Positions 37,935 to 46,986 of a stretch of DNA of 64,000 nucleotides are shown here, piece by piece. Numbering within the stretch: the first letter of the stretch is position 1; every line of letters starts with the position of its first letter. Below the pieces are notes generated by a model that was not told where the DNA came from, did not search any database, and was given only the letters and a program-made list of their open reading frames with translations. The DNA lies in contig NZ_CP014571.1 in NCBI RefSeq assembly GCF_017357425.1, positions 1,550,001 to 1,614,000 of the forward strand, given 5' to 3'. The position numbers and the translations under genes were made by a program. This DNA is from Arthrobacter sp. D5-1 (GTDB lineage: Bacteria; Actinomycetota; Actinomycetes; Actinomycetales; Micrococcaceae).

Positions 37935-40900
37935 ATGAGCCTCAACGGTCTGCGCCGCGCATTGGCGGAGGACAAGACTTTCGCGCGCGTCCGAACGGAA
38001 GCTCAGCGGCCCTTCAGCGACCGCAACACTGACTACCAGATCAGCGCGCCCACGGGCATGCGGGCTGTGCTGCTCGCCGAAATGGCCGACGCGCTGTCGG
38101 ATGCCGGTGCTGGCGTTGATGGCGCTGGCACTCCCGTGGTCCTCGCCATCACAGCTACTGGCCGCGAAGCCGAAGACCTCACCGCTGCTCTGGCCTCCTA
38201 TCTTCCGGCCGGGTCCGTGGCCGCCTTCCCCAGCTGGGAAACCCTCCCGCACGAGCGGCTGTCGCCCCGCTCGGACACCGTGGGCCGGCGCCTATCCGTC
38301 TTGCGCCGCCTGACCCACCCGGAGACGTCGACGGCGGCCCCCCTGCGCGTAGTGGTGGCTCCTGTCCGCGCCGTGGTCCAGCCTCTTGTGGCCGGCCTGG
38401 GTGACCTGGTTCCGGTGACGCTGCAGGTGGGACAGGAACGCTCGTTCACGGAGGTGGTCCGCGCGCTGTCCGATGCCGCGTATGCCCGTGTGGACATGGT
38501 GACCCACCGTGGCGAATTCGCCGTCCGTGGTGGCATCCTTGACGTTTTCCCGCCCACCGAGGACCATCCCATCCGCGTGGAATTCTTCGGTGATGAAGTG
38601 GACCAGATGCGCTGGTTCGCCGTAGCCGACCAGCGCTCGCTGTCCGCCCCCGGCATCCACCACCCCACGGCGCTCCATGCTCCGCCGTGCCGCGAAATCC
38701 TGATCACGCCCTCCGTGATGTCCCGCGCCTCCAAGCTGAAGGCGGACATGCCGGCAGCTGCGGACATGCTGGAAAAGATCGCCGGCGGCATCGCCGTTGA
38801 AGGCATGGAATCGCTGGCGCCCGTGCTGGTGGACGCCATGGTCCCGTTCGTGGACCAGCTCCCGGCCGGGTCCTTGTCCGTTGTCATCGAACCAGAGAAG
38901 GTACGCACCCGCGCGCACGATCTCGCGGCCACCAACGAGGAATTCCTGGAAGCCGCCTGGTCAACAGCGTCCGACGGCGGTGCGGCGCCCCTTGACCTGT
39001 CGTCCCAGGCCTCCACGGACCTGCATGCTGCCAGTTTCCGGTCCCTGACCGACACCCGCTCGGCTGCCCTTGCCCACAACGTCTCCTGGTGGTCCATCAC
39101 CTCACTGGCCACTGATGAGGACCTGGTCCTGGACATCGACGTCCTGAACATGCGTGCCCGTGAACCTCGGGGCTACCAAGGTGAAGTGGCGGAGATGCTG
39201 GAATTCATCGGCTCCCGCGTCCGCGAGCAATGGCGGGTGGTGGTGGTGACCGATGGTCCCGGGCCTGCCCAACGCCTGGCAGAGCTGTTCCACGACGCCG
39301 ATATTCCGTGTTCCCGCGTTGAGTCGCTGGAGAAGGATCCGCAGCCAGGCATCATCGAGGTGACCACCGCCGCCGTCGGACGTGGTTTTGTCCTGGACGG
39401 CCTCAAACTGGGCCTGTTGACCGAAGCCGACCTGCTGGGTCGCGCGACGGCCAGTTCCACCAAGGACATGCGCCGCATGCCGTCCAAGCGCCGCAACGCC
39501 GTGGATCCGTTGCAGCTGCACGCCGGCGATTTTGTGGTGCACGAGCAGCACGGCATCGGCAGGTTCGTGGAGCTCATCCAGCGCAAAGTGGCTGGCACGT
39601 CGTCGTCCGATGCCGGGCTGCGCGAGTACCTCGTGCTGGAGTATGCGCCGTCCAAACGCGGCGCCCCCGGGGACAGGCTCTTTGTGCCCACCGACCAGTT
39701 GGACCAGGTGACCCGCTACGTCGGCGGAGACACCCCCGCGTTGAGCAAAATGGGTGGTGCCGATTGGGCCAGCACCAAGTCCAAGGCCCGCAAGGCGGTC
39801 AAGGAAATCGCCGGAGAGTTGATCCGGCTGTACTCCGCCCGCATGGCATCCCGCGGACATGCCTTCGCCCCCGATACCCCGTGGCAGCGCGAACTGGAGG
39901 AAGCTTTCCCGTATGTGGAGACGCCCGACCAGTTGACCACCATCAACGAGGTCAAGGCGGACATGGAACGGGAGATTCCCATGGACCGGCTGGTGTCCGG
40001 TGACGTGGGCTACGGCAAGACGGAAATCGCCGTCCGTGCAGCGTTCAAGGCCGTTCAGGATGGCAAGCAAGTAGCTGTGCTGGTGCCCACCACACTGTTG
40101 GCGCAGCAACACTATGAAACCTTCACGGAGCGCTTCTCCGGGTTCCCGTTGCGGGTGAAGCCGCTGTCCCGTTTCCAGAGCACCAAAGAAGCCAAGGAAA
40201 CGGCCGAGGGCGTCAAGAGCGGGGCCGTGGACGTAGTGATCGGCACGCACCGGCTGCTGTCCAAGGACTTCGAGTTCAAGGACCTGGGCCTGGTGATCGT
40301 GGACGAAGAACAACGCTTCGGGGTGGAGCACAAGGAAGCGCTCAAGAAAATGCGCACCAACGTTGATGTACTGGCGATGAGTGCAACGCCGATTCCCCGA
40401 ACCCTCGAAATGTCCCTCACTGGCATCCGGGAAACATCCACCCTGGCCACGCCGCCTGAGGAACGCCACCCCGTACTGACCTACGTGGGCCCGTACACGA
40501 ACAAGCAGACCTCTGCAGCGATCCGTCGCGAACTTATGCGCGAGGGACAGGTGTTCTTTGTCCACAACCGGGTTTCCTCGATCGAGCGCATCGCCGCACA
40601 AATCCGCGAACTTGTTCCGGAAGCCCGCGTGGAAGTTGCCCACGGACAGATGTCCGAAAGTCGCCTCGAGAAGATCATCGTGGACTTCTGGGAGAAGCGG
40701 TTCGACGTCCTGGTCTGCACCACCATCATTGAGACGGGCCTGGACATCTCCAACGCCAACACCCTGATTGTGGATGGCGCGGACAAGTACGGCCTCTCGC
40801 AACTCCACCAGCTCCGTGGACGGGTTGGCCGTGGCCGTGAACGCGCCTACGCCTACTTCCTGTACCCCTCCGAGAAGCCATTGGGCGAGGTAGCGCTGGA

Positions 40901-41573
40901 ACGCCTCAAAGCCGTGGCAGCGCACAACGAACTCGGGGCCGGGATGCAGCTGGCCATGAAGGACCTTGAAATCCGTGGCGCGGGAAACCTCCTGGGCGGT
41001 GAGCAGTCAGGTCACATCCAAGGCGTCGGCTTTGACCTTTACATCCGCCTGGTGGGCGAGGCTGTGGCCGAGTACCGCGGTGAGGCCGAGGAAAAGGCGG
41101 CGGAAATGAAGATCGAACTGCCCGTCAACGCCCACCTTCCGCACGACTACGTGCCGGGGGAAAGGTTGCGCCTGGAGGCCTACCGCAAACTGGCCGCTGC
41201 CATCACGTACGAAGCGATCGACGAAGTCCTGGCCGAACTGGTGGACCGTTACGGCGAGCCACCGCTGCCTGCGCAGAACCTCATTGCCGTGGCGCGCTTC
41301 AGGGTGGGGGCCCGCGAAGCCGGCCTGTCCGACGTCGCGCTCCAAGGCAACTTCATCCGATTCTCGCCGGCGCAACTGCCCGAATCCAAAACCATGCGCC
41401 TGAACCGCATGTACCCGGGCTCCCAAGTGAAGCCCGCACTGGATGCCGTCCTGATTCCCAAGCCCAAAACCGCCAGGATCGGCGGGCGCGACCTCCAGGA
41501 TGCCGAAATCCTGCAGTGGGCCAACACCGTCATTGAAGCGATTTTCACCGACGTACCTGTGAAGGCTGGCTAA
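37935..41573 (+). CDS. mfd: Transcription-repair coupling factor Mfd
   Basis: Removes RNA polymerase stalled at DNA lesions and recruits UvrA. The 1212-aa protein has an N-terminal UvrB-like region, the RNA-polymerase-interaction/CarD-like domain (GDFVVHEQHGIGRFVEL, about 528), the RecG-like motor (SGDVGYGKTEIAVRAAF, IVDEEQRFGVEH, SATPIPRTLEMSL) and the C-terminal TRCF domain (ELVDRYGEPP). I choose ATG 37935 with AGGAG upstream; an in-frame start at 37896 lacks one. The next gene starts 4 bp after the stop. Confidence 0.97.
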   Translation: MSLNGLRRALAEDKTFARVRTEAQRPFSDRNTDYQISAPTGMRAVLLAEMADALSDAGAGVDGAGTPVVLAITATGREAEDLTAALASYLPAGSVAAFPSWETLPHERLSPRSDTVGRRLSVLRRLTHPETSTAAPLRVVVAPVRAVVQPLVAGLGDLVPVTLQVGQERSFTEVVRALSDAAYARVDMVTHRGEFAVRGGILDVFPPTEDHPIRVEFFGDEVDQMRWFAVADQRSLSAPGIHHPTALHAPPCREILITPSVMSRASKLKADMPAAADMLEKIAGGIAVEGMESLAPVLVDAMVPFVDQLPAGSLSVVIEPEKVRTRAHDLAATNEEFLEAAWSTASDGGAAPLDLSSQASTDLHAASFRSLTDTRSAALAHNVSWWSITSLATDEDLVLDIDVLNMRAREPRGYQGEVAEMLEFIGSRVREQWRVVVVTDGPGPAQRLAELFHDADIPCSRVESLEKDPQPGIIEVTTAAVGRGFVLDGLKLGLLTEADLLGRATASSTKDMRRMPSKRRNAVDPLQLHAGDFVVHEQHGIGRFVELIQRKVAGTSSSDAGLREYLVLEYAPSKRGAPGDRLFVPTDQLDQVTRYVGGDTPALSKMGGADWASTKSKARKAVKEIAGELIRLYSARMASRGHAFAPDTPWQRELEEAFPYVETPDQLTTINEVKADMEREIPMDRLVSGDVGYGKTEIAVRAAFKAVQDGKQVAVLVPTTLLAQQHYETFTERFSGFPLRVKPLSRFQSTKEAKETAEGVKSGAVDVVIGTHRLLSKDFEFKDLGLVIVDEEQRFGVEHKEALKKMRTNVDVLAMSATPIPRTLEMSLTGIRETSTLATPPEERHPVLTYVGPYTNKQTSAAIRRELMREGQVFFVHNRVSSIERIAAQIRELVPEARVEVAHGQMSESRLEKIIVDFWEKRFDVLVCTTIIETGLDISNANTLIVDGADKYGLSQLHQLRGRVGRGRERAYAYFLYPSEKPLGEVALERLKAVAAHNELGAGMQLAMKDLEIRGAGNLLGGEQSGHIQGVGFDLYIRLVGEAVAEYRGEAEEKAAEMKIELPVNAHLPHDYVPGERLRLEAYRKLAAAITYEAIDEVLAELVDRYGEPPLPAQNLIAVARFRVGAREAGLSDVALQGNFIRFSPAQLPESKTMRLNRMYPGSQVKPALDAVLIPKPKTARIGGRDLQDAEILQWANTVIEAIFTDVPVKAG

Positions 41574-41577
41574 CTGA

Positions 41578-42387
41578 ATGATGGGAGGACATCACGCCGC
41601 GTCGGGAGCCGCGGCGTGGATAGCTATTGCCTCAACCGGCCCGTACGCCCTGGGTTGGTACCCCTTGGATTCCACCGGGATCCTGATCGGTGCCATGGCG
41701 ACGGCGGGAACTGCTTTGGTGGTGGACTGGGACCACCGCCACAGCACGATCGCCAACTCCCTGCCGCCGTTGTCCAACATGATTGCGGTGGGAATTGAGA
41801 AGGCCAGCGGCGGGCACCGCCAAGGGACGCATTCCCTGTTGGGGGCCTCGGCCTTTGTTGTGCTGGCAGCAATGGCCGCGCAGTTCCAGATGGTGACGCC
41901 CATGGGAAAGTTGTCTGTGGGCGCGGGGTTGCTGTGCATGTTCATGATCAACCTGGCGGCCAAGGCGTTGAACCTGTTCCCGAAGTCAGGCTGGATTACC
42001 AACTGGCTGTTCGCATTGGTCATGGCCGGCCTGGTGACGTGGTTCGCGCCGGATCAGTGGGGTTGGTTGCCGCTGTCCATGCTCACCGGCGTAGTGGTGC
42101 ACATTGTGGGGGACATGATCACGGTTGGGGGAGTTCCGCTGTTATGGCCGATTGTCATCAAGCCACCTAAATTCCTGCGCAAATCGGTGATCAGCGGAAT
42201 TTGGCGGTCCAACGGGGCCTTCTCCATTCCACTCCTGGGGCGGGCTGGTTCCCGACGCGAGTGGCTGGTCCTGATTCCCGTCAGCGGTTATGCCATGGTG
42301 GGCATGGGAGCCGCGGCATGGACACTGGCGCAACAGCACTGGCCCGGTGTCCTGGCGGCCTTGGGCGGCGTGGTGCAGTTACCGTGA
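41578..42387 (+). CDS. Membrane-bound metal-dependent hydrolase (YdjM/DUF457 type)
   Basis: 269-aa polytopic membrane protein (about six segments) with the family metal motifs: HHAASGAAAW at the start, DWDHRHST near residue 51 and GHRQGTHSLLG near 78, plus HIVGDMITVGG near 178. Family members are called LexA-regulated, membrane-interacting hydrolases; the biochemical role is unresolved. It starts 4 bp after mfd and is likely co-transcribed, which fits a DNA-damage link. A terminator lies at 42448-42473. Confidence 0.85.
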   Translation: MMGGHHAASGAAAWIAIASTGPYALGWYPLDSTGILIGAMATAGTALVVDWDHRHSTIANSLPPLSNMIAVGIEKASGGHRQGTHSLLGASAFVVLAAMAAQFQMVTPMGKLSVGAGLLCMFMINLAAKALNLFPKSGWITNWLFALVMAGLVTWFAPDQWGWLPLSMLTGVVVHIVGDMITVGGVPLLWPIVIKPPKFLRKSVISGIWRSNGAFSIPLLGRAGSRREWLVLIPVSGYAMVGMGAAAWTLAQQHWPGVLAALGGVVQLP

Positions 42388-42447
42388 CGGCCTGGCGGGA
42401 TCGCCCCTGACTGCATCGCGGGCGGGCGTCCAATTGGTTAAAAGAAA

Positions 42448-42473
42448 GCGGCCCAGGCATCAACCTGGGCCGC
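42448..42473. terminator. Bidirectional terminator
   Basis: GCGGCCCAGG (42448-42457) and CCTGGGCCGC (42464-42473) pair perfectly over a 6-nt loop, between the convergent YdjM-like and small membrane protein genes. An A-rich stretch on the left serves the minus strand and TTCGCTGTAT lies on the right. Confidence 0.88.
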
Positions 42474-42491
42474 TTCGCTGTATCTAAAGGT

Positions 42492-42719
42492 TTAGCTTTC
42501 GCCGGCGGAATCAGAACGGCCAAGAATGGTCTGCGGGATCCAGAAAGCCAGCGCGAACAGGCCCAGGCAAACGGCCATCGGCCACGGGTTGTCCAAGCTC
42601 AGGAAGGACAGCGAGTAGATGGAGCCCAGGAAGAGCACGATCATGACCACGAACAGCACAATGCTTGTGCCCAGGTTGTTCTCGCGTTCAATGGGGGCGC
42701 TTGTTGCGTTCTTGGACAT
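42492..42719 (-). CDS. Small membrane protein, unknown function
   Basis: 75 aa with a polar N-terminus and two membrane segments (about 17-40 and 45-65), ending in RSDSAGES. I do not recognise a family. It is supported by a clean frame, by a ribosome site (GAGGAACG) before the ATG, and by its terminator. It lies 54 bp downstream of deoC in the same direction and may be read through from it. Confidence 0.75.
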   Translation of the reverse strand: MSKNATSAPIERENNLGTSIVLFVVMIVLFLGSIYSLSFLSLDNPWPMAVCLGLFALAFWIPQTILGRSDSAGES

Positions 42720-42773
42720 TCGTTCCTCCTCGGCCCCGCGGGGCTCAAAAATTCTTTGGCAGTTGCGGAAGCC

Positions 42774-43466
42774 TCAGTAGGCGGATGAACCTTGTTCACC
42801 CTTGACGATGGCAATTCCGGAACTTGCTCCGATACGTGTTGCACCAGCAGCAATCATAGCCTGTGCATCGGCGAGGGAGCGCACGCCACCGGAGGCTTTG
42901 ACCCCGAGGTCCGGTCCAACGGTCTTGCGCATCAAGGCGACGTCCTCAACCGTTGCACCCCCGCCATTGAAGCCGGTGGAGGTCTTCACGAAGTCCGCAC
43001 CTGCTTCCACGGCCGCTTCGCAGGCGATGACCTTCTGCTCGTCGGTCAACATGGACGTCTCGATGATGACCTTCAGGATGGCCTCACCGGCGTGGACCGT
43101 CTCGGCTACAGCCCTGATGTCGTCCACCAGCGCACCCTTGTCATTGGCCCGGGCAGAGGCCATGTTGATCACCATGTCGATCTCGTCCGCACCATCGAGC
43201 ACTGCTCCGCGGGCCTCAAAAGACTTGACGTCACTGGGCGTAGCGCCCAGTGGGAATCCGATGACCGAACACGTCAGCACACCGGAGCCTTTGAGGGCCT
43301 TGGTGACGGTCTTGACCCAGACCGGGTTCACGCAGACGGACTTGAACCGGTATTCGATGGCCTCGGCGCAGACCTTGAGGACGTCTGCTTCACTGGCCTC
43401 CGGCTTCAGCAAGGTGTGGTCGATGTAGGAGGCGATGTTCGCCGGGGCGACGGCTTGGTTGCTCAT
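42774..43466 (-). CDS. deoC: Deoxyribose-phosphate aldolase
   Basis: Class I aldolase of 230 aa that cleaves 2-deoxyribose-5-phosphate to glyceraldehyde-3-phosphate and acetaldehyde in deoxynucleoside catabolism. Visible motifs are [10 protein letters not shown] near residue 14, [14 protein letters not shown], and the Schiff-base lysine in [17 protein letters not shown] 43466 is preceded by AAGGA; a longer frame upstream lacks a ribosome site. It is not flanked by other deo genes. Confidence 0.95.
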   Translation of the reverse strand: MSNQAVAPANIASYIDHTLLKPEASEADVLKVCAEAIEYRFKSVCVNPVWVKTVTKALKGSGVLTCSVIGFPLGATPSDVKSFEARGAVLDGADEIDMVINMASARANDKGALVDDIRAVAETVHAGEAILKVIIETSMLTDEQKVIACEAAVEAGADFVKTSTGFNGGGATVEDVALMRKTVGPDLGVKASGGVRSLADAQAMIAAGATRIGASSGIAIVKGEQGSSAY

Positions 43467-43601
43467 GGGATCCTTCCGTGCAGGGCGTGGCCGGCCCGGT
43501 GGCCGCAGGGTTGTCACTGCCCGTCAAAGGACCATCTTGCCACATGGGTTGCCTGCCGCAGGGAGGGCCTGGGTGCCGTGGAAGGCGGGCCCCAGGACGG
43601 G

Positions 43602-44522
43602 CTAAGCCGCCATGGGGACCTGCTGGTCAGAGCTGCCCCGTGTCCCCAACAACATGCCGGATGCGCACAACATCGCAGAAGACTCAGCGGAGAGAAGCAG
43701 GCCAAGGCGGAGGCCGTCGCACGAAGCGGCGTCGCCGATCGCCCAGATGCCCGGGACGGAGGTGGCGAGGTCGCGCCCCACGGAAATGCCGCCGTCGGAC
43801 GCCACCGCCAAGCCGGCGCTCGCGGCCAGGTCGTTACGGGCCGTGCGTTCCTCGGCAATCACCACGAGGTCCCCCTTCATGCTGCTGCCGTCCTCGAACA
43901 GGATGCCAGTGGCCGGCAGGTTGGACTCCGGTGCGCCTGCGGCAGGGGACGCAACAGGAGTTGTGGAAGCAACGGGAATGGGATCGGCAATCACCGCGGC
44001 GGGGCGAAGGGTGGTGCGGACTGGCCGGACTCCACGGGCACGGAGCACGGCCTCTGCCTGGCCGGCGGCAGGCCCACTGCCCACCAGGATTCCGAGGGGA
44101 CGGCGGCCCACCATCCTCGTGACCTCCTTGACGGCCTCACCGATGGTCGCGGCGTCGTCGATGGTGGAGTAGCTCAGGCCAGCTTCGGCTCCGGCTACGG
44201 GCGGGAGGGAAGGGGCAGAGCCGGTGGCGATGACCAACTGGTCGTAGGAAAATTCCAGGCCGTCCACGGTGGTGACCATTTTGGCGTCGGAGTCGATGAA
44301 GCTGGCCGGCTGCCCGAAACGGACCGAAACCTGGGGGAGCTCGGCGAGTTCCAATAAAGCGTCAGGGCACTCATCGCGGTTGCTGAGGACGGTGATGGTT
44401 CCGTCGAAAGCGCGTTGCCGGGAGTCTGACCTTCCTGCAAGCCGCCGCACCAATGCCTGGGCCGCTGGGCCTGCGCCTGCGATGACGATGTGGAGGGAGG
44501 GTGCGGACGGGATGGCGGACAT
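43602..44522 (-). CDS. FAD-dependent pyridine-nucleotide oxidoreductase-like protein
   Basis: 306 aa with an N-terminal dinucleotide-binding fold (VIAGAGPAAQALVRRL), the ATG motif LVIATGSAPSLPP, a second nucleotide motif (GILVGSGPAAGQAEAVLR) and the FAD-proximal IWAIGDAASCDG. It resembles the N-terminal flavin domain of assimilatory nitrite reductase NirB and related rubredoxin-type reductases, but is short and has no Fe-S or siroheme domain. The partner is unknown. A perfect palindrome (44633-44646), matching that before the TetR gene, lies 110 bp upstream. Confidence 0.8.
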   Translation of the reverse strand: MSAIPSAPSLHIVIAGAGPAAQALVRRLAGRSDSRQRAFDGTITVLSNRDECPDALLELAELPQVSVRFGQPASFIDSDAKMVTTVDGLEFSYDQLVIATGSAPSLPPVAGAEAGLSYSTIDDAATIGEAVKEVTRMVGRRPLGILVGSGPAAGQAEAVLRARGVRPVRTTLRPAAVIADPIPVASTTPVASPAAGAPESNLPATGILFEDGSSMKGDLVVIAEERTARNDLAASAGLAVASDGGISVGRDLATSVPGIWAIGDAASCDGLRLGLLLSAESSAMLCASGMLLGTRGSSDQQVPMAA

Positions 44523-44632
44523 GTTTGGCCCTTTCGCTCAGATGACCTGCTGTTGATCATCAGCGTAGGCGGCCGGTTTTTCGCGGGTGTTTCCCCGCTG
44601 TTGCCATCTTTGGCGGATCTGAAGCATGGTGT

Positions 44633-44646
44633 TTACCGGCCGGTAA
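44633..44646. promoter_or_regulatory. Palindromic operator candidate TTACCGGCCGGTAA
   Basis: Perfect 14-bp palindrome between the patatin gene end and the flavoprotein gene start. Differs at one position from the palindrome before the TetR gene (19053-19066). It may place the flavoprotein under that regulator. Confidence 0.5.
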
Positions 44647-44678
44647 TAACGTGCGTCACATTGGGCCTGCCGCCGGCG

Positions 44679-46034
44679 TCAGTATCGGCGCAGGAGCTCA
44701 CGGAAACCGTTCCCGGCGAAGCCTGCCACCGCGCCCGCACGGTCCACGAAACCGTGGGCGCCGACGGGTTCAACGGAAGCCAGAAAGCTGGCAGCGTCGG
44801 CCAGGCTCATGGTCAGATCGGCCACCAGTCCACCCACTTCCAGCCTGGCTCGCCGCGAATCCGCCCAGGCGTCCGGCCCCGGGTCATCGTGCAATGTGCG
44901 GGTCACCGCAAGACTCTGCCACCCGCCGTCGACCCTTATGCGGGCACGGTAGGTGACGTCGTCGCCGTGGGTCTCTACGCGCCCGCCCGCCAGGAAGACC
45001 CGCCCGAACCGGGAGTGTTCCAGATAGCCGCTGAGCTGCGGCGCTTCGTCCCCGGGATCGGTGGGAAGGACCACCGTGGCTTTGAACGTCACGGGCGATC
45101 CGTCCAAGTCGCCCCGGAGGGTGTCGTTGACGCGGACACCCGGCGCAGGCTCTGTCATCGCCGTGCAGTTGGCATCCTTGGCCAATCCGGTGTCAGTCCT
45201 CGAATCGAGGTAGGCGCGGGCGTCCCTGTAGCCCATGCCGATCAGCGTATCGGCATCGATCCTGCCCAGATAGAACTCTGGATCCAGAGGAAGGGGGTGC
45301 CGGGGACGGACTACGTGCAGCACAAATTCGCGTCCGGCAGCCTCGGCAGCCTCGAAATCAGCCAGGAGGGCGCCCATGGCACTCATCTCGATCATGTGCA
45401 CGTACTGTTCCAGCGGTCCGTCGCCCCAGTAAGGCGTATTTCCGATGCACCAGACCAACCACACTTCGTCGGCCCCACGCCGCAGTGCCTCGGCCACATT
45501 GGCGTCCCTGATCCAGACGGCATCGGTCCAGACTTTTCCGTCCCGCCGCAGAGGCGGGAGAAAGATCGGAAGTGACATGCCGGCAGCCATGAGCCCGGCA
45601 TCAATGTCCGTGGCGTCGATGGCGTGGCAGCGCTTTCCGGTGAACTCCACCACGTTGAAGGAACCCTCGACGGCGTCCGGTTCCGCTGCGTGGGCCCGGA
45701 TGGTGGCGTCGTTGATGCCCAAGGCGGGGAAGACCTTGCTGAGGATACCGTCGGCGTCGCCAACGGCGGGCAACGACCACGGACCCTTGAGGTAGTCGCC
45801 CACGGGCAGTGCTGAGCCGAAGTCCTTGACGTCGACGCCCGACCACCGGGCACACATCTCATCCGGCGAGACGCCGGAGAGAATCATGCCGGCCGTGAGG
45901 ATCCCGCCGGAGGTGCCGTCGACGTGCTGGAATTCCAAGCCTTCCTCGGTGAGCGCCTTTACCACTCCGGCTTGCCAAGCCACCCGCATGCCGCCGCCGG
46001 CGAGGACCAGTGAGCGTTTTGCCGGGTGCTTCAT
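44679..46034 (-). CDS. Patatin-like phospholipase
   Basis: Lipid acyl hydrolase of 451 aa with a Ser-Asp dyad. The N-terminal LVLAGGGMRVAWQAG carries the oxyanion glycines, the nucleophile elbow is HVDGTSGG (GTSGG), and a candidate Asp lies in VWTDAVWIRDANV. A C-terminal region of about 150 residues (from about 290) is beta-rich and of unknown function. ATG 46034 overlaps the stop of the previous gene by 4 nt. Last gene of the seven-gene coupled operon; no clear terminator follows. Confidence 0.88.
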   Translation of the reverse strand: MKHPAKRSLVLAGGGMRVAWQAGVVKALTEEGLEFQHVDGTSGGILTAGMILSGVSPDEMCARWSGVDVKDFGSALPVGDYLKGPWSLPAVGDADGILSKVFPALGINDATIRAHAAEPDAVEGSFNVVEFTGKRCHAIDATDIDAGLMAAGMSLPIFLPPLRRDGKVWTDAVWIRDANVAEALRRGADEVWLVWCIGNTPYWGDGPLEQYVHMIEMSAMGALLADFEAAEAAGREFVLHVVRPRHPLPLDPEFYLGRIDADTLIGMGYRDARAYLDSRTDTGLAKDANCTAMTEPAPGVRVNDTLRGDLDGSPVTFKATVVLPTDPGDEAPQLSGYLEHSRFGRVFLAGGRVETHGDDVTYRARIRVDGGWQSLAVTRTLHDDPGPDAWADSRRARLEVGGLVADLTMSLADAASFLASVEPVGAHGFVDRAGAVAGFAGNGFRELLRRY

Positions 46035-46507
46035 CCTGCCAACCCGGAGTTGGCAGGTGCGGCGCTGAGACGGCGCCAATACACGTAGAGGAGAATCCCG
46101 GTTGCGAGGTCAAAGAAGGCCACCATCAGGGCAATGGGCGCGAACACACCGTTGAGGACGCCGATGCCCACGGCCCCGAACGCGCCGGTTTTCTGGAGCC
46201 CGGACCACAACACCACCTCGGGGGAGGGAACAGCGTTGAGGAGGGTGTGGAGGAGCAGTCCGCCCACCACCACCATGAACATTCCCACGGTGCCGAAGAG
46301 TTGGCGGGTTTCGGGGGTGGAGTCTGCGCCGATCAGTTGCAGGACTGGCCCACCGAACGGGACCTGCACGGCGCCGGTCAGGACGGTGATGACGGCGATG
46401 ACCGCGAGGACGGCGCGGAGGGGATCGGCCACGGCCCAGGCTACGGTGCCCGGCGGGTGTGTTTTCCGGGGGTGGCTCCCGGAGTGTGCCGGCTGGTGCG
46501 CGGTCAT
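46031..46507 (-). CDS. Four-helix membrane protein, unknown
   Basis: 158 aa with about four hydrophobic segments (VLAVIAVITVLTGAVQVPF, FGTVGMFMVVVGGLLLHTLL, TGAFGAVGIGVLNGVFAPIA, LMVAFFDLATGILLYVYW). I recognise no family. Both ends overlap neighbours by 4 nt (ATGA at start and end), which fixes the coordinates. Probably a membrane partner for the lipid-active enzymes of the operon. Confidence 0.78.
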   Translation of the reverse strand: MTAHQPAHSGSHPRKTHPPGTVAWAVADPLRAVLAVIAVITVLTGAVQVPFGGPVLQLIGADSTPETRQLFGTVGMFMVVVGGLLLHTLLNAVPSPEVVLWSGLQKTGAFGAVGIGVLNGVFAPIALMVAFFDLATGILLYVYWRRLSAAPANSGLAG

Positions 46508-46986
46508 GCGTAGGACTCCAGCAGCCGGCCGCGGTCCACCAACAGCCACACCATGGCCGCCCAGGTCAGGGTTGAGACGTAGAAACGGATGTCGTTGAGC
46601 ATCATCCAGCGTTTGAGCAGCGACCTGAGCTCGGCGTCGTCCGCGAAGTCGCCGCCACGGATCCGGACGTTGATGGGGATGATGATCCCTTGGCCCACCC
46701 AGGTCAGGACAATGATTCCCAGCAGGCAAATGATGGCGGGGATGACTCGGACGGTTCCCCATTCGGACCAGACGAGAATGCCGCCGGAGATGAACATGAT
46801 GGGCACCACGATGGTGAAAAACTTGGTGGCCGCCCGGGTGGGGATGCCGAAGTGCATGTCCACGTTGTCCCGGGCCAACGATTCCCAGGTGGGGTAGAGG
46901 AAGAACTTGAGGACCCACATGGTGCCCACATACATGGTGGCCCCGAAGAGGAAGTAGAGGGCGTTGAGCAGGAGGAGCCAGTTCAC
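46504..46986 (-). CDS. Membrane protein, possibly DUF1772-like
   Basis: 160 aa, four hydrophobic segments, with polar motifs between them: YPTWESLARDNVDMHFGIP, IPINVRIRGGDF and the terminal WMMLNDIRFYVSTLTW. The pattern of a Pro-Asn in a loop and W..LN..R before the last helix recalls DUF1772 (anthrone-oxygenase-like) membrane proteins, but the match is weak. The GTG start at 46986 overlaps the decarboxylase-like stop (GTGA), and the stop overlaps the next ATG. Confidence 0.75.
   Translation of the reverse strand: MNWLLLLNALYFLFGATMYVGTMWVLKFFLYPTWESLARDNVDMHFGIPTRAATKFFTIVVPIMFISGGILVWSEWGTVRVIPAIICLLGIIVLTWVGQGIIIPINVRIRGGDFADDAELRSLLKRWMMLNDIRFYVSTLTWAAMVWLLVDRGRLLESYA

Noticed and set aside
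39102..40925. 607-codon open frame on the minus strand
   Set aside because: Exactly antisense to the conserved motor region of mfd; no ribosome site and no recognisable protein. Long antisense frames are expected at this GC content.
42792..44357. 521-codon plus-strand frame
   Set aside because: Antisense across deoC and the flavoprotein gene, both of which have clear family motifs.
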